NCBI RefSeq assembly: GCF_002214625.1
Contig: NZ_CP015994.1
Span: forward strand, 868,001 to 932,000
Length of the DNA: 64,000 bases
Direction: 5' to 3'
DNA from: Anaplasma ovis str. Haibei
GTDB lineage: Bacteria; Pseudomonadota; Alphaproteobacteria; Rickettsiales; Anaplasmataceae
Part shown: piece after piece, positions 28,365 to 37,737 of the stretch
Layout of the letters: each line of letters opens with the position of its first letter
Position numbering within the stretch: position 1 is the stretch's first letter
The notes under the pieces: generated by a model
The model's database searches: none
Seen by the model: only the letters and a program-made list of their open reading frames with translations
Told to the model about the DNA's origin: nothing
Made by a program: the position numbers and the translations under genes

Positions 28365-30176
28365 ATGTGTGGTGTGTTAGGAGTCGTTAGCAGTTGTCAG
28401 GCAGTTCCTCTGCTGCTATGTGGCCTGCGCCAGCTCGAGTATAGGGGGTATGACTCGTGCGGAATTGCGGTTCTAGACCGTGACATTCAGGTAAGGCGTT
28501 CATGCGGTAAGGTTGCCACGCTCAGCGAATTGGTGTCTTCAGAGGGGGGCGCTCTACGGGGCAATGTTGGTATAGCGCACACCAGGTGGGCTACGCACGG
28601 GGTTCCGAAGGTTGAAAATGCGCATCCGATATGCGTGGGCAAGGTGGCAGTAGTTCACAACGGAGTCGTTGAGAACTATCCGTCTATCAGGGAACGTCTT
28701 GAGGGCAGTGGCAGCAGGTTCTCCACTGATACTGACACGGAAGTCATACCCCACCTGGTCGAGTCTTTGCTGCAAGCCGGATTGTCCCCAAGACATGCAG
28801 TCCGGAAAGCGTTGGAAGAGATAGAAGGCAATTTTGCAGTAATATTCATGTTAGCGGGATACAACAGTTTGTTGGCAACCTGCAGAATGCTGCCTATAGT
28901 CGTCGGCCAAGGCCCATATGCAAACCTGGTATCCTCAGACGAATATGTCTTGAGTAAATATGCACAGAGGATTTGTTATCTGAAGGACAATCACATAGCC
29001 GAAATTTCGCTCAATGACGTCAAGATCTATAACGAGAGTGATGAGGCACTTAACTACGAAACAATACTCATCCGCACGCCCAACACAAACACCGACAAGG
29101 CGCCGTACGACCATTTCATGCTGAAGGAGATACACGAACAACCCGGTGTGATACGCAATACAATAAACCAGTTTATCAGTTGTGAAAGCGTCGAGTTCGC
29201 ATGTGACGCGAACCTGTTTAAATCCTTGACCCATTTGACAATAGTGGGGAGCGGATCATCTTACATGGCCGGCCTGATCGCAAAATACTGGTTGGAAAGC
29301 ATAGCAAACATCAGGGTGCTGTTAAGTATAGCATCGGAGTTTCGCTACCATCGCATGCAGATATCGGAAAACGACGTGTTCTTGTTCATATCCCAATCCG
29401 GGGAAACCGCTGATACACTGGCAGCTTTACGCCATGCAAAAAGGCAAAATGGCACAGTCATTAGCTTGACGAACGTCCCGCGAAACAGCATGGAGAATAT
29501 ATCAGATATTGCCCTCAAGATCCTCGCAGGACCGGAAGTTGGTGTCGCATCAACCAAAACTTTCTCTGCACAATTGGCAGTGCTTGCATGCTTCTCTTTG
29601 TGGCTTGCAAAAGTTAGGTGTGTTGTGGCACAGAGCACCTACAAGCAGTTGTTTGAGGCACTTCAGTGCATGGCACAACACGCGTCGGAGGCCCTTGTAA
29701 CCTCCATAGAACCCGTAGCTGATCTCATATTGCACTACAACCGCGTAATAATAATGGGTAGAGGAACCTGCTACGGAGTTGCGCTGGAAGCCGCACTAAA
29801 AATTAGGGAATTGTCCTACATCCACACCATAGGTATCGCGTCTGGAGAGCTTAAGCATGGTTCCATAGCACTTGTGGATGAATCTCTTCCCGTCGTAGCA
29901 ATTGCGCCATACAACGAGACGTTCACCAAAAACCTGGTTAGCATACAGGAGGTGTCAGCAAGGAAGGGTATGGTTGTAGCCTTCACAGACGGAAAGGGGG
30001 CACGGAAGCTCAAGCATCTGTGTAAAGCAATAGTAGAACTGCCCGAGACAAACGCCTTCTCCCTGCCTATAGTATATACGATAGCCGCACAACTTCTGGC
30101 GTACAGAATTGCAGTAAAGAAGGGGTTGGATGCGGACCAGCCCCGTAACTTAGCAAAATCAGTCACCGTAGAGTAA
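28365..30176 (+). CDS. glmS: Glutamine-fructose-6-phosphate aminotransferase (isomerizing)
   Basis: GlmS makes glucosamine-6-phosphate from fructose-6-phosphate and glutamine. The 603-aa protein has the class II glutaminase domain starting with catalytic Cys2 (MCGVLGVV), with RGYDSCGIAV near residue 28, TRWATHGVP near 72 and HNGVVENY near 96, then two SIS sugar-binding domains (GSGSSYMAGL near 300, SQSGETADTLAALR near 345) and the C-terminal DQPRNLAKSVTVE. This is notable in an organism expected to have little or no lipopolysaccharide. No glmS ribozyme-like element was recognised upstream. Confidence 0.96.
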   Translation: MCGVLGVVSSCQAVPLLLCGLRQLEYRGYDSCGIAVLDRDIQVRRSCGKVATLSELVSSEGGALRGNVGIAHTRWATHGVPKVENAHPICVGKVAVVHNGVVENYPSIRERLEGSGSRFSTDTDTEVIPHLVESLLQAGLSPRHAVRKALEEIEGNFAVIFMLAGYNSLLATCRMLPIVVGQGPYANLVSSDEYVLSKYAQRICYLKDNHIAEISLNDVKIYNESDEALNYETILIRTPNTNTDKAPYDHFMLKEIHEQPGVIRNTINQFISCESVEFACDANLFKSLTHLTIVGSGSSYMAGLIAKYWLESIANIRVLLSIASEFRYHRMQISENDVFLFISQSGETADTLAALRHAKRQNGTVISLTNVPRNSMENISDIALKILAGPEVGVASTKTFSAQLAVLACFSLWLAKVRCVVAQSTYKQLFEALQCMAQHASEALVTSIEPVADLILHYNRVIIMGRGTCYGVALEAALKIRELSYIHTIGIASGELKHGSIALVDESLPVVAIAPYNETFTKNLVSIQEVSARKGMVVAFTDGKGARKLKHLCKAIVELPETNAFSLPIVYTIAAQLLAYRIAVKKGLDADQPRNLAKSVTVE

Positions 30177-30466
30177 GCCCCCATAGCCAAATGGAACTAG
30201 CTGACGGAGTAGGCCAGTAGCAAGTGTGAGCACACTGTTTCACTATGGCAGCAATGGTTGTAGTAGCTCGAATATCTTCCTAGGCAAAACGCGTCACACG
30301 CATTAGTACCTGTAGCAATGTCGCTCCGCAATAACTGCGCTTTGTCTGCAGCAACTACATGACCAGCGCGCAGCTCCGGAGAGCGCATGAAAGGGGAACA
30401 ACATACTTGAGAAGGAAGATTATTGCGTGACCGCCGACGCGGGTAGCATGGTAGCTTACAGTGCAA
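30177..30466. other. Gene-free region between glmS and dnaN
   Basis: About 290 bases between convergent genes. The one open frame on the minus strand has no family resemblance. No terminator or RNA gene was recognised. Confidence 0.4.
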
Positions 30467-31606
30467 TCATATTCTCATGGGCATTATTATGTGCAAGGAA
30501 CCACCGGGTTCTTTATCTTGAATCAGTACAGCAGCGTTACCATCTTGAAACACGATCTCACACGCCCCCTTCATGCAACCCAATACCTCAATGAGATACC
30601 TGGCATTGAGCCCAATAGTAACTTCGCCGCCCTTATAATCTACTTCAAGTTCTTCTCTGGCATCACCCTGGTCAGACGATGCGGAGCTGAGAGTGAGCTT
30701 ACCGCGAGTGAACGACAGCTTTATGGCCTTGACCTTATCAAAAACCACTACGGAAACGCGGTCCACAGCACTTAGAAGAGAGCACGCATCCATAGACACG
30801 CTAGCACCCCTCTCTTGCGGAATTATGGATAAATAATCAGGGAACACCCCGTCAACAACCTTGGATACCATAAAGTACCCCCTGTATCTGAAGCATATCT
30901 TGCGTTGCGAGATGCTTACAGACACAACTTGGGACGCATCACCCCCACCGCTTATTATCTTCAAAAGCTCGTTCACCGTTTTTCTTGGCACAATAACACC
31001 AACATTGGGTTGCAAGCCGTCCGGCCTGTTAATTTTCGCTAGTGATAAGCGATGCCCATCAGTTGCCACGCAGCACAGCATATCTTCCGCAACGTGCATG
31101 TACACGCCCCTGAGGTTGTACCTACTCTCCTCAACGGACATGGAAAACTTTGTCTTGTTTAGCAATTCAGCAAGATGAGGTGCCTGCACATCAAAACCGC
31201 AGTCAACCTCACCACCCTCAATTGCGGGAAACTTCTCCGGTGCCACAACGTGGAGAAAGAATTTTGCATTTCCGCACTCAACGAGCAATCGCCCGTTGCT
31301 CATCTTGAAGCTCACCGAGCAGTCACCCGAAAGCTTCCTTACAATGTCATACAACAACTGAGCAGAAGCAACCGCGACCCCATCACTCACGACACCGGCG
31401 TTAACACGTGCCTCTATTGAGATATCAAGATCAGTCGAAGACAGCTCAACAACACCGTCTTTGGCTTCTAACCTTACGCACGACAGCACCGCTATACTGT
31501 TGCGCCTCTCTATAACGCTGCTGACGTAGGCCAAGGACTGCAGCAAATCCTCTCTGCTTATACTGCACTCCAACCCACCACCCACTTTGGTATCCATAAG
31601 CACCAT
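30467..31606 (-). CDS. dnaN: DNA polymerase III beta subunit (sliding clamp)
   Basis: The beta clamp forms the ring that tethers DNA polymerase III to DNA. The 379-aa product has the three-domain layout: domain 1 starting ISREDLLQSLAYVSSVIERR with VELSSTDLDISIEA, domain 2 with LLNKTKFSMSVEESRYNLRG and VATDGHRLSLA near residue 180, and domain 3 ending with the family C terminus (IIMPMRI). It is not next to dnaA or recF, as is common in reduced genomes. Confidence 0.94.
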   Translation of the reverse strand: MVLMDTKVGGGLECSISREDLLQSLAYVSSVIERRNSIAVLSCVRLEAKDGVVELSSTDLDISIEARVNAGVVSDGVAVASAQLLYDIVRKLSGDCSVSFKMSNGRLLVECGNAKFFLHVVAPEKFPAIEGGEVDCGFDVQAPHLAELLNKTKFSMSVEESRYNLRGVYMHVAEDMLCCVATDGHRLSLAKINRPDGLQPNVGVIVPRKTVNELLKIISGGGDASQVVSVSISQRKICFRYRGYFMVSKVVDGVFPDYLSIIPQERGASVSMDACSLLSAVDRVSVVVFDKVKAIKLSFTRGKLTLSSASSDQGDAREELEVDYKGGEVTIGLNARYLIEVLGCMKGACEIVFQDGNAAVLIQDKEPGGSLHIIMPMRI

Positions 31607-31808
31607 ACAGAGTTGAGGATTCTAAACGCAACAGGCTCCCGTGTCAACAACCCGTACTGGCCCTGGTTAGGCAGTGCAGGATAACAACACGGGCAGACAC
31701 TTATGCAACAGTACAGCGGAAACCGCGCGCTTGGCGCGTATTTGTCTATACCACCAACACGGAATTTGGACTACCACAACAAAAAAGTGCAATCGTATAG
31801 ACCTACGC

Positions 31809-32429
31809 CTAAAGTTGCGTCTGGTGGCTGAAAATATCTACACCATCCCAGCCTAACAAATCCAACTCTGCTCTTGCAGGAATAAATTTGAAGCAGGATT
31901 CGGCGAGTTCCTGCTTATCTTCGCGCTCAAGCATCATATCAAGTTTCTTCTTAATATCATGCAGATATATAACGTCAGCCGCTGCGTAACTGAGTTGCTC
32001 GGAAGTAAGCACCTCTCTTCCCCAATCAGAGGATTGCTGCGCTTTGCTGATTTTGACCCCCAGAAGTTCGTAACACAGATCCTTGAGCCCATGATGGTTG
32101 GTGTAGGTTCTAACCAACCTTGACGCAATCTTTGTACAATAACAGGGTATCGCCCACATCCCAAAACAGTGACGTATCGCGGCCACGTCAAACCGGGCAA
32201 AATGGAATATTTTCATGATATCCTGATTTGAGATAATGCGCCGCAGATTAGGCGCGCTATAATCACCAGAAAACTTGACGAGATGCGCGTCTCCGTCGCC
32301 AGAAGACAGCTGCACCAAACACACTCTATCACGTCTACAAACAAGACCCATGGTCTCGGTATCTACGGCAATAATGCCACCCAGATCAAGACCGTCCGGC
32401 AAATCATTGCTATGCACGAACACAGCCAT
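31809..32429 (-). CDS. rnd: Ribonuclease D, short form (DEDD 3'-5' exonuclease)
   Basis: A 206-aa DnaQ-fold exonuclease. The catalytic acids are visible: Asp23 and Glu25 in AVDTETMGL (Exo I), FHFARFDVAAI (Exo II Asp near residue 81) and YAAADVIYLHDI (Exo III with Tyr and Asp near 170). The HRDC domains of long RNase D are missing, which is normal for the short alphaproteobacterial type. The likely role is tRNA or other stable RNA 3' processing. The start lies about 65 bases after the ctrA stop, on the same strand. Confidence 0.86.
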   Translation of the reverse strand: MAVFVHSNDLPDGLDLGGIIAVDTETMGLVCRRDRVCLVQLSSGDGDAHLVKFSGDYSAPNLRRIISNQDIMKIFHFARFDVAAIRHCFGMWAIPCYCTKIASRLVRTYTNHHGLKDLCYELLGVKISKAQQSSDWGREVLTSEQLSYAAADVIYLHDIKKKLDMMLEREDKQELAESCFKFIPARAELDLLGWDGVDIFSHQTQL

Positions 32430-32493
32430 GCGTCACCCCGCTTTGAACAACAGGGCCTCACTCTAACACACGCTCCGAAAAAAACAATCCCTC

Positions 32494-33369
32494 TTAGGCT
32501 TCCTCGGCATAATTCCTGCGTTCTTCCGTTTTACCCGCACCACCGCATTCACCATCGGCAGACCACTTGTTATACCCAGGCCTAGCACCCTTGCTGTTGT
32601 TGCCGCTGCTATTCTTGGCGTCACTGTCGCTGGCCTTATTAACGCTACCAGAGCCCTTATTGTTGCTCTCTTCGTCATCGCTTGCGCATTCCTTGAGCAC
32701 GTACCCCCTACCCCACACGGTCTCTATGTAATTTTTTCCGTTGTTCGCTACCTTAAGCTTTTTGCGTAGCTTGCACATGAAGACGTCTATAATTTTGTCA
32801 TCGGACGGCTCGTCCAATTCTCTGTACAGGTGGGACAGGAACATTTCCTTTGTTAGCACGGTACCAAGGCGGGAGGACAGTAGCTCAATCATTCCGTACT
32901 CCTTCTTGGTAAGGTGGATAATCTCACCGTTACATTCGACACATTTGTGATCTAGATTAATGGAGATGTTGCCCACACGCACTATAGATTCTGGGTGCCC
33001 CCTAGTTCTGCGCACTATGGCCTTTATCCTGGCAAGCAGCTCACTTTTGTGGAAAGGCTTAGTAATGTAATCGTCAGCCCCGTAGTAGAGACCTTTAACC
33101 TTGTGCGCCACAGAAGATATGCAAGACAGTATCAGAACGGGAACCTTGATCCCAGACTCCCTAAGCTTCACTAGTATGTCATAACCATCCACCTTGCCGG
33201 GAAAGTGTATATCCAATATTACGACGTCGTAGTCGTCATTCTTGGGAATTATACTACCGTAACAGTCCTGAGCGGAGGCCATGGTCTCACAAAAATGCCC
33301 TTCTGAAGACAGAGAAGCCTCCACTGCCCTGGCACAAGCAACATCATCTTCTATCAACAGTATACGCAT
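32494..33369 (-). CDS. ctrA: Cell-cycle response regulator CtrA
   Basis: CtrA is the OmpR-family master regulator of the alphaproteobacterial cell cycle, phosphorylated through CckA and ChpT. The receiver domain starts MRILLIEDD with the phospho-acceptor Asp near residue 53 (VVILDIHFPG) and conserved Lys in DDYITKPF. The winged-helix domain has LTKKEYGMIELL, DEPSDDKIIDVFMCKLRKKL and ETVWGRGYVLKE, the CtrA-type recognition region. ATG 33369 is preferred to the GTG two codons earlier. After about residue 227 comes a tail of some 65 residues rich in Ser, Asn, Gly and Lys, longer than in typical CtrA. ChpT is encoded at 7.5 kb. Confidence 0.93.
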   Translation of the reverse strand: MRILLIEDDVACARAVEASLSSEGHFCETMASAQDCYGSIIPKNDDYDVVILDIHFPGKVDGYDILVKLRESGIKVPVLILSCISSVAHKVKGLYYGADDYITKPFHKSELLARIKAIVRRTRGHPESIVRVGNISINLDHKCVECNGEIIHLTKKEYGMIELLSSRLGTVLTKEMFLSHLYRELDEPSDDKIIDVFMCKLRKKLKVANNGKNYIETVWGRGYVLKECASDDEESNNKGSGSVNKASDSDAKNSSGNNSKGARPGYNKWSADGECGGAGKTEERRNYAEEA

Positions 33370-33668
33370 ACCCACACCTCAAAAACCCAACGAACCTCGG
33401 GCACCAAAAAACCGCCCCGCACGATGCCCCAACTTCCCAAAGATTAACACATATACCATTATGCTAATCAAGCATAACTGCAAAAAATGTATAACATATT
33501 TCTGATGTGTTGCATATACAACACGGCAGTCTCCACAGCATACTTACAAGGGCGTCCCCGTTATAAGCCATGCAACCGGCTTTTCCAACCCGCAACACGA
33601 AGAACGCTGAGCATCCAGTACGCGTGTTAACACATTATTAATACAGGGCACAAAAGCTCTGTGCACCG

Positions 33669-34316
33669 TTACCACAAAGCCCTGGCGTACCATACCACGC
33701 GCCCAAGGACCTTAATATCTTCAACTGGGCACTCGTAGGATGAATACTTCTTATTATCACACACCACATGTAGCATGATGTTCTGGCCGTCCCGCACATA
33801 TTCTAGCCTACGTATCAGAATCCCCACAGAGTCCCGTATAGCAAACACCCCCGCAGGATGAGCAATTTTATCCGACACATCTACTAACACAACGTCCTGC
33901 CCCACGAGTGTGGGGGACATACTGTCTCCCTTCACGTCGTAGAAGCGCAAACTCTCGACGCTAAACGGAAGCTTGGTGTGCGCGGGCATGTAAAACCTCG
34001 AGCACCGCGTATAGTTATTTCTGTCTTCCTCATCCTCAGATTCCGCAAGATAGTAAACCGGCAACACCCCACCGGAAGTCACGTCATACAAACCATCATC
34101 ACTGCCGACCAGGTAGGCCAGCGGAACCTGAAGCACCTCAGCAATTGCCATAAGCTTCTTTGAGGTAGGGTTGCTAGACTTCCCACTAAGTATATCATAC
34201 ACAAAGGACTTCCCTACAGACGCCCTATCAGCCAGCTCACGGGCATTTATCCCGATCTTATCCATTTGGGATCTTATCCTAGCTACTATCGTGCTACAAC
34301 TACCCTGCTTCTCCAT
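33669..34316 (-). CDS. cI/LexA-like transcriptional repressor (XRE HTH plus S24 domain)
   Basis: A 215-aa regulator. Residues about 8-72 form an XRE-type helix-turn-helix (INARELADRASVGKSFVYDI then MAIAEVLQVPLAYLVG). Residues about 105-215 form an S24 peptidase-like domain with GDSMSP containing the would-be nucleophile Ser132. The catalytic Lys expected in the VKRL-like motif is replaced: the sequence reads ILIRRLEYV, so self-cleavage is doubtful. That favours a constitutive dimer or a ligand-controlled repressor over an SOS-type switch. A near-perfect palindrome sits just upstream of the start, suggesting autoregulation. No phage genes surround it. Confidence 0.82.
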   Translation of the reverse strand: MEKQGSCSTIVARIRSQMDKIGINARELADRASVGKSFVYDILSGKSSNPTSKKLMAIAEVLQVPLAYLVGSDDGLYDVTSGGVLPVYYLAESEDEEDRNNYTRCSRFYMPAHTKLPFSVESLRFYDVKGDSMSPTLVGQDVVLVDVSDKIAHPAGVFAIRDSVGILIRRLEYVRDGQNIMLHVVCDNKKYSSYECPVEDIKVLGRVVWYARALW

Positions 34317-34325
34317 AAATTCGCC

Positions 34326-34340
34326 TTATGGTTAACATAA
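34326..34340. promoter_or_regulatory. Candidate operator palindrome upstream of the repressor gene
   Basis: TTATGGTTAACATAA is a 15-bp near-perfect inverted repeat (arms TTATG/CATAA) ten bases upstream of the repressor start codon at 34316. Its position over the translation/transcription start region fits an autoregulatory operator. No second copy nearby was noticed. Confidence 0.4.
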
Positions 34341-34559
34341 AATACAGCTTGTACAATTTTCACTACATAAACTCAAGCATTAATGTCACCAATTACGACA
34401 CAAAATTATGACTTCACAATAATAAGTTAATAAATTTACTGGTATAGCATAAAATAACCTCCTAGACTAATACGTGTAGGAGCGTAAACGGGACTAATTT
34501 CGGATGTATAGAACTTGGCAATCCGAACGGGCCCAATCTGTTACCCTATCGCGCTAAAA

Positions 34560-35200
34560 TGCCTAGTAAATTCAGCATACACGCGGGGGCACATCGCTAT
34601 CAAAGCTGAAATAGCCTACCAACCACGCAAAAGACACGCAGGAGCCATCAAGGCCGAATCGCTGTAACAGGAACCCACTTACAGCCCTCAAAGCCGAGAT
34701 TCTACAACACACGACACAGGACAACCACAACCTGCAGCCATCAAAACACGGGGGACGACACCACGGCTATCAAAGCTGAAATAGCCTACCAAACACGCAA
34801 AAGACACCGCAGCCATCAAGGCCGAATCGCTGTAACAGGAACCCACTTGCAGCTATCAAGCCGAGATCCACACAGCATGCACTTAGCAAAGGATAACCAC
34901 AAGGCCACCAAGGCTAGCAATGTTACCACACCCGCAAGAGAAGAGAAAAGGCAATCCTCCGGGGATGTACATGGTAGACCATCCCACCAAACCTCGAACA
35001 ACGCGTTAGCACCCAGCCAGACGGCAACACGGGAAACGCAACCCGCGCGCACCAAAGCAGTCAGGAGCGACACCGCACAGACCCACAATTATCAAGGCAA
35101 AATGGCCTGCCACGGGCACCCGCGCAGGGCACACCGCTTTCATCGCAACGTGCAGCTGCAACCAGCAGCATGCATGGCCTAGTTACACCGCGCATGAAAG
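34560..35200. repeat. Dispersed intergenic repeats left of ppa
   Basis: No gene is supported between 34317 and 35407. The region holds two direct copies of a ~110-bp block starting GCTATCAAAGCTGAAATAGC (near 34597 and 34767), and one copy (34918-35040) of a longer block containing ACCACACCCGCAAGAGAA and GGATGTACATGGTAGACCAT that recurs twice right of ppa. Small GGC-YAT...ATR-GCC hairpins recur in the first block. The minus-strand frame at 34816-35088 reads through these repeats and is not considered a gene. Confidence 0.75.
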
Positions 35201-35407
35201 CTTTGGCCCAAGTAGACACTCTACCAGGAACCCAGTGCTACCTATCTTGAACTTTTTAGGTCACATATAGCACAAAAGTGCGACAAGTTTGCCACTATTT
35301 TAGCACACTGCAATTGCGGCACTACAAATGGAGAGCGTGTACAGAAATCCGGTGCTGAAAACGCAAGTACGTTCACCGCATACACTGGTATTCGGCAACT
35401 GGCGCGG

Positions 35408-35935
35408 CTAGCGGGCAGCAGAAGACATTGACTCACGTATTAGGCCCTTGGCAAATTCGGCATCTTTCCACGCACCTACAGAAACGAATTTGTCCTTTTC
35501 AAGCTTTTTGTAGAAGGAGAAAAAGTGCGATACGGAATCTAAGAATGACTGTGGCAGATCGGAATAGTCATTAACTCCGTCATAGTAGGGGTCAACCTTG
35601 CGCGCCGGTACCGCCACAACTTTAACATCCTCGCCTGACTCGTCGCTCATCATAAGGGCGCCCACAGGCCTCGAAGAAATTACGGCACCAGTGATGACCG
35701 GAAACCTGGTAAGCACCAAAACGTCAACTGGGTCACCATCACCAGCAATAGTTTCTGGGATAAACCCGTAATTGCAGGGGTAGTACATGGCTGTAGGCAG
35801 GAACCTATCCACACAGAACGCTCCACAGTTCTTATCAAGCTCGTACTTGACAGGGTGCGAATCCTTGCTGATCTCAACAACAACATTAACCTCTTCCGGA
35901 GCACTCTTCCCACTACCAATCGCACTTAAGTTCAC
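35408..35935 (-). CDS. ppa: Inorganic pyrophosphatase (family I)
   Basis: Ppa hydrolyses pyrophosphate and so pulls biosynthetic reactions forward. The 175-aa product has VVEISKDSHPVKYELDKN near residue 20, the family signature GDGDPVDVLVL near 67, metal-binding acids in DPYYDGVNDYSDLP near 115 and FFSFYKKLEKDKFVSVGAW near 138. The length is that of bacterial family I enzymes. It is isolated between two blocks of intergenic repeats. Confidence 0.95.
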   Translation of the reverse strand: MNLSAIGSGKSAPEEVNVVVEISKDSHPVKYELDKNCGAFCVDRFLPTAMYYPCNYGFIPETIAGDGDPVDVLVLTRFPVITGAVISSRPVGALMMSDESGEDVKVVAVPARKVDPYYDGVNDYSDLPQSFLDSVSHFFSFYKKLEKDKFVSVGAWKDAEFAKGLIRESMSSAAR

Positions 35936-36061
35936 AACCTACCTCACATAACCACGCGCGCGGACAGGCCTTAGCAACAAATCCAGATCAGTTTATCGCA
36001 AGACCCTCAATCAGAAATTTCGTACCGAAACCAACAGGCCACGTGCCGCCACGACGCATAC

Positions 36062-36640
36062 TATGGCGGCAATGTTACCACACCCGCAAGAGAAATAAAG
36101 AGGAAAAGCAATCCTCCGGGGGATGTACATGGTAGACCATCCCACCAGATCCAAACAATGCGCTAACGCCCAGCCAAACGGCACAGGACACCCTTAAATC
36201 ATGAGGTGCAAAACAACCGGGAGCGACACCACGGCCATCAAGGCCGAAATGGCCGCACCACAGGCCACAGTACCCGCGGGGGCCCGCCGCACCAAGGCTG
36301 AAATTACCACAGGCACCCATCCCGCAGCTACCAAACACGGGGACGACACCACGGCCATCAAAGCTGAATAGCCTACCACAGGCCACGTGTCCCAAGGCTA
36401 GCGATGTTATCACACCCGCAAGAGAAGAGGAAAAGCAATCCTCCGGGATGTACATGGTAGACCTCCTACCAAACCTCGAACAACGCGCTAACGCCTAGCT
36501 AAACGTGGGATAGGACACCCTTAAATCATGAGGTGCAAAACAACCGGGAGCGACACACGGCCATCAAAGCTGAACGCCCACCACAGACACACTAATCAGA
36601 AAATTTCGCACCGAAACACCAACGGGCCCACCACAACCAA
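36062..36640. repeat. Dispersed intergenic repeats right of ppa
   Basis: Two further copies of the block seen at 34918 (starting near 36070 and 36402) with shared ACACCCTTAAATCATGAGGT and AACAACCGGGAGCGACA tails, plus three GGCCATCAARGCYGAA hairpin units at 36233, 36353 and 36548. The minus-strand frame at 36075-36455 crosses the repeats and has no family resemblance. The spacer between ppa and rpsI otherwise holds nothing recognised. Confidence 0.75.
36233..36254. repeat. Hairpin unit of the ppa-flanking repeat
   Basis: GGCCAT (36233-36238) pairs with ATGGCC (36249-36254) around a ten-base loop CAAGGCCGAA. The related unit at 34765-34786 has GGCTAT paired with ATAGCC around CAAAGCTGAA, a compensatory C-G to T-A change in the stem. 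Confidence 0.5.
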
Positions 36641-36649
36641 GACGGCTAA

Positions 36650-37096
36650 CTATCTCTTAGAAAATTGGCACTTCTTCCTGGCCTTATGCTGACCGTACTT
36701 CTTACGCTCCACAACCCTGGAATCTCTAGTGAGGAAACCAGATTGCCTTAAGACGGGATGAAGCGCGGGATTCATGCACTTTAGCGCCTTGCTGATACCA
36801 TGGGCCAAAGCCCCAGCCTGACCGGAAATGCCGCCACCAGAAACTACAGCCTTCACATCATAGCAGCCAACGGACGACGAAACCCCAAACGGGGCATTAA
36901 CCCTGCGACATAGAGATTCCCTCTTGAAGTATTGTGCGCACTCAACCCCGTTGACCGTGATCACACCACTTCCCACCTTTAACCATACCTTAGCAACGGC
37001 AGTTTTCCTACCACCAGTACCGTAAGAGCGACCAAATTTGTCTATTTTAGCAACAGACTCGCCACCAGGAGCGGCAGCCTCCTCACCCTCTGTCAT
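36650..37096 (-). CDS. rpsI: 30S ribosomal protein S9 (uS9)
   Basis: uS9 is a head protein of the small subunit whose C-terminal tail touches P-site tRNA. Visible blocks are [40 protein letters not shown] and [20 protein letters not shown], ending in SKR. ATG 37096 is chosen because AAGGGGAAG lies just upstream; the in-frame ATG at 37111 lacks that spacing. The start overlaps the 3' end of rplM by 14 bases, the usual rplM-rpsI coupling. Confidence 0.96.
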   Translation of the reverse strand: MTEGEEAAAPGGESVAKIDKFGRSYGTGGRKTAVAKVWLKVGSGVITVNGVECAQYFKRESLCRRVNAPFGVSSSVGCYDVKAVVSGGGISGQAGALAHGISKALKCMNPALHPVLRQSGFLTRDSRVVERKKYGQHKARKKCQFSKR

Positions 37097-37574
37097 TTCT
37101 TCCCCTTGCATTCTTAACGTTCACCGCACCAAAGTCCAGCAGCGCGGGCTTCTGAGCATCGTGGCCATGGACCGGACCAGCGTACACTTTGAGATTCTTG
37201 AAGCGTCGCCTTGCCAACGGGCCATCACCCAGCATCCTCCAAACAGCCATCTTTACTATCCTCTCGGGACGGCCGGCGCGTTCAATATCTATGGGAGTGC
37301 AGCTCTTCAGCCCACCAGGGTACCCGGTGTGCCTGTAGTAGACTTTGTCCTTGCGCTTGTTGCCAGTAAATCTGGCGCGGCCAGCGTTGATGATAATTAC
37401 ATTATCTCCGCAGTCCATGTGGGGTGTGTACTCAGGCTTGTTCTTGCCACGCAACACGCTAGCAACAAACGCCGCAAGTCTACCGACTACCGCCCCATCA
37501 GCGTCTATAAGCACCCAACGCTTGTCTACCTGGCTAGCCTTTAGAGAAAAAGTTCTCGCGCCTAATACACCCAT
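37083..37574 (-). CDS. rplM: 50S ribosomal protein L13 (uL13)
   Basis: uL13 is an early-assembling large-subunit protein. From ATG 37574 the 163-aa product has [53 protein letters not shown] (two adjacent family blocks), and [21 protein letters not shown]. The frame is open to 37700 but the extra residues are unlike uL13. It heads an rplM-rpsI operon and diverges from tolC. The length, slightly over the usual ~145 aa, comes from a C-terminal extension. Confidence 0.96.
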   Translation of the reverse strand: MGVLGARTFSLKASQVDKRWVLIDADGAVVGRLAAFVASVLRGKNKPEYTPHMDCGDNVIIINAGRARFTGNKRKDKVYYRHTGYPGGLKSCTPIDIERAGRPERIVKMAVWRMLGDGPLARRRFKNLKVYAGPVHGHDAQKPALLDFGAVNVKNARGRNDRG

Positions 37575-37737
37575 AATCAAATCACAAAAACCAAAACGCA
37601 CCACCGTCACTCTAGCGCCATATCCCGTGCTTGTCAATTTCAAAACTGGGCCCCACAACCGAGAAATAGGCGATGTAGGTAGCACAAGTTGTGCGGCCAC
37701 GGAGTATACTCTAAACTCTGTATGTGGCGTGATTAAG

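Noticed and set aside
34816-36455. Minus-strand frames at 34816-35088 and 36075-36455 as related small proteins
   Set aside because: Their similarity comes from the shared intergenic repeat; no ribosome site, no family match, and indels between copies break the frame.
37345-37737. N-terminal extension of the tolC frame by over 130 codons
   Set aside because: It overlaps rplM antisense and precedes the real signal peptide; TolC starts at 37738 or later.
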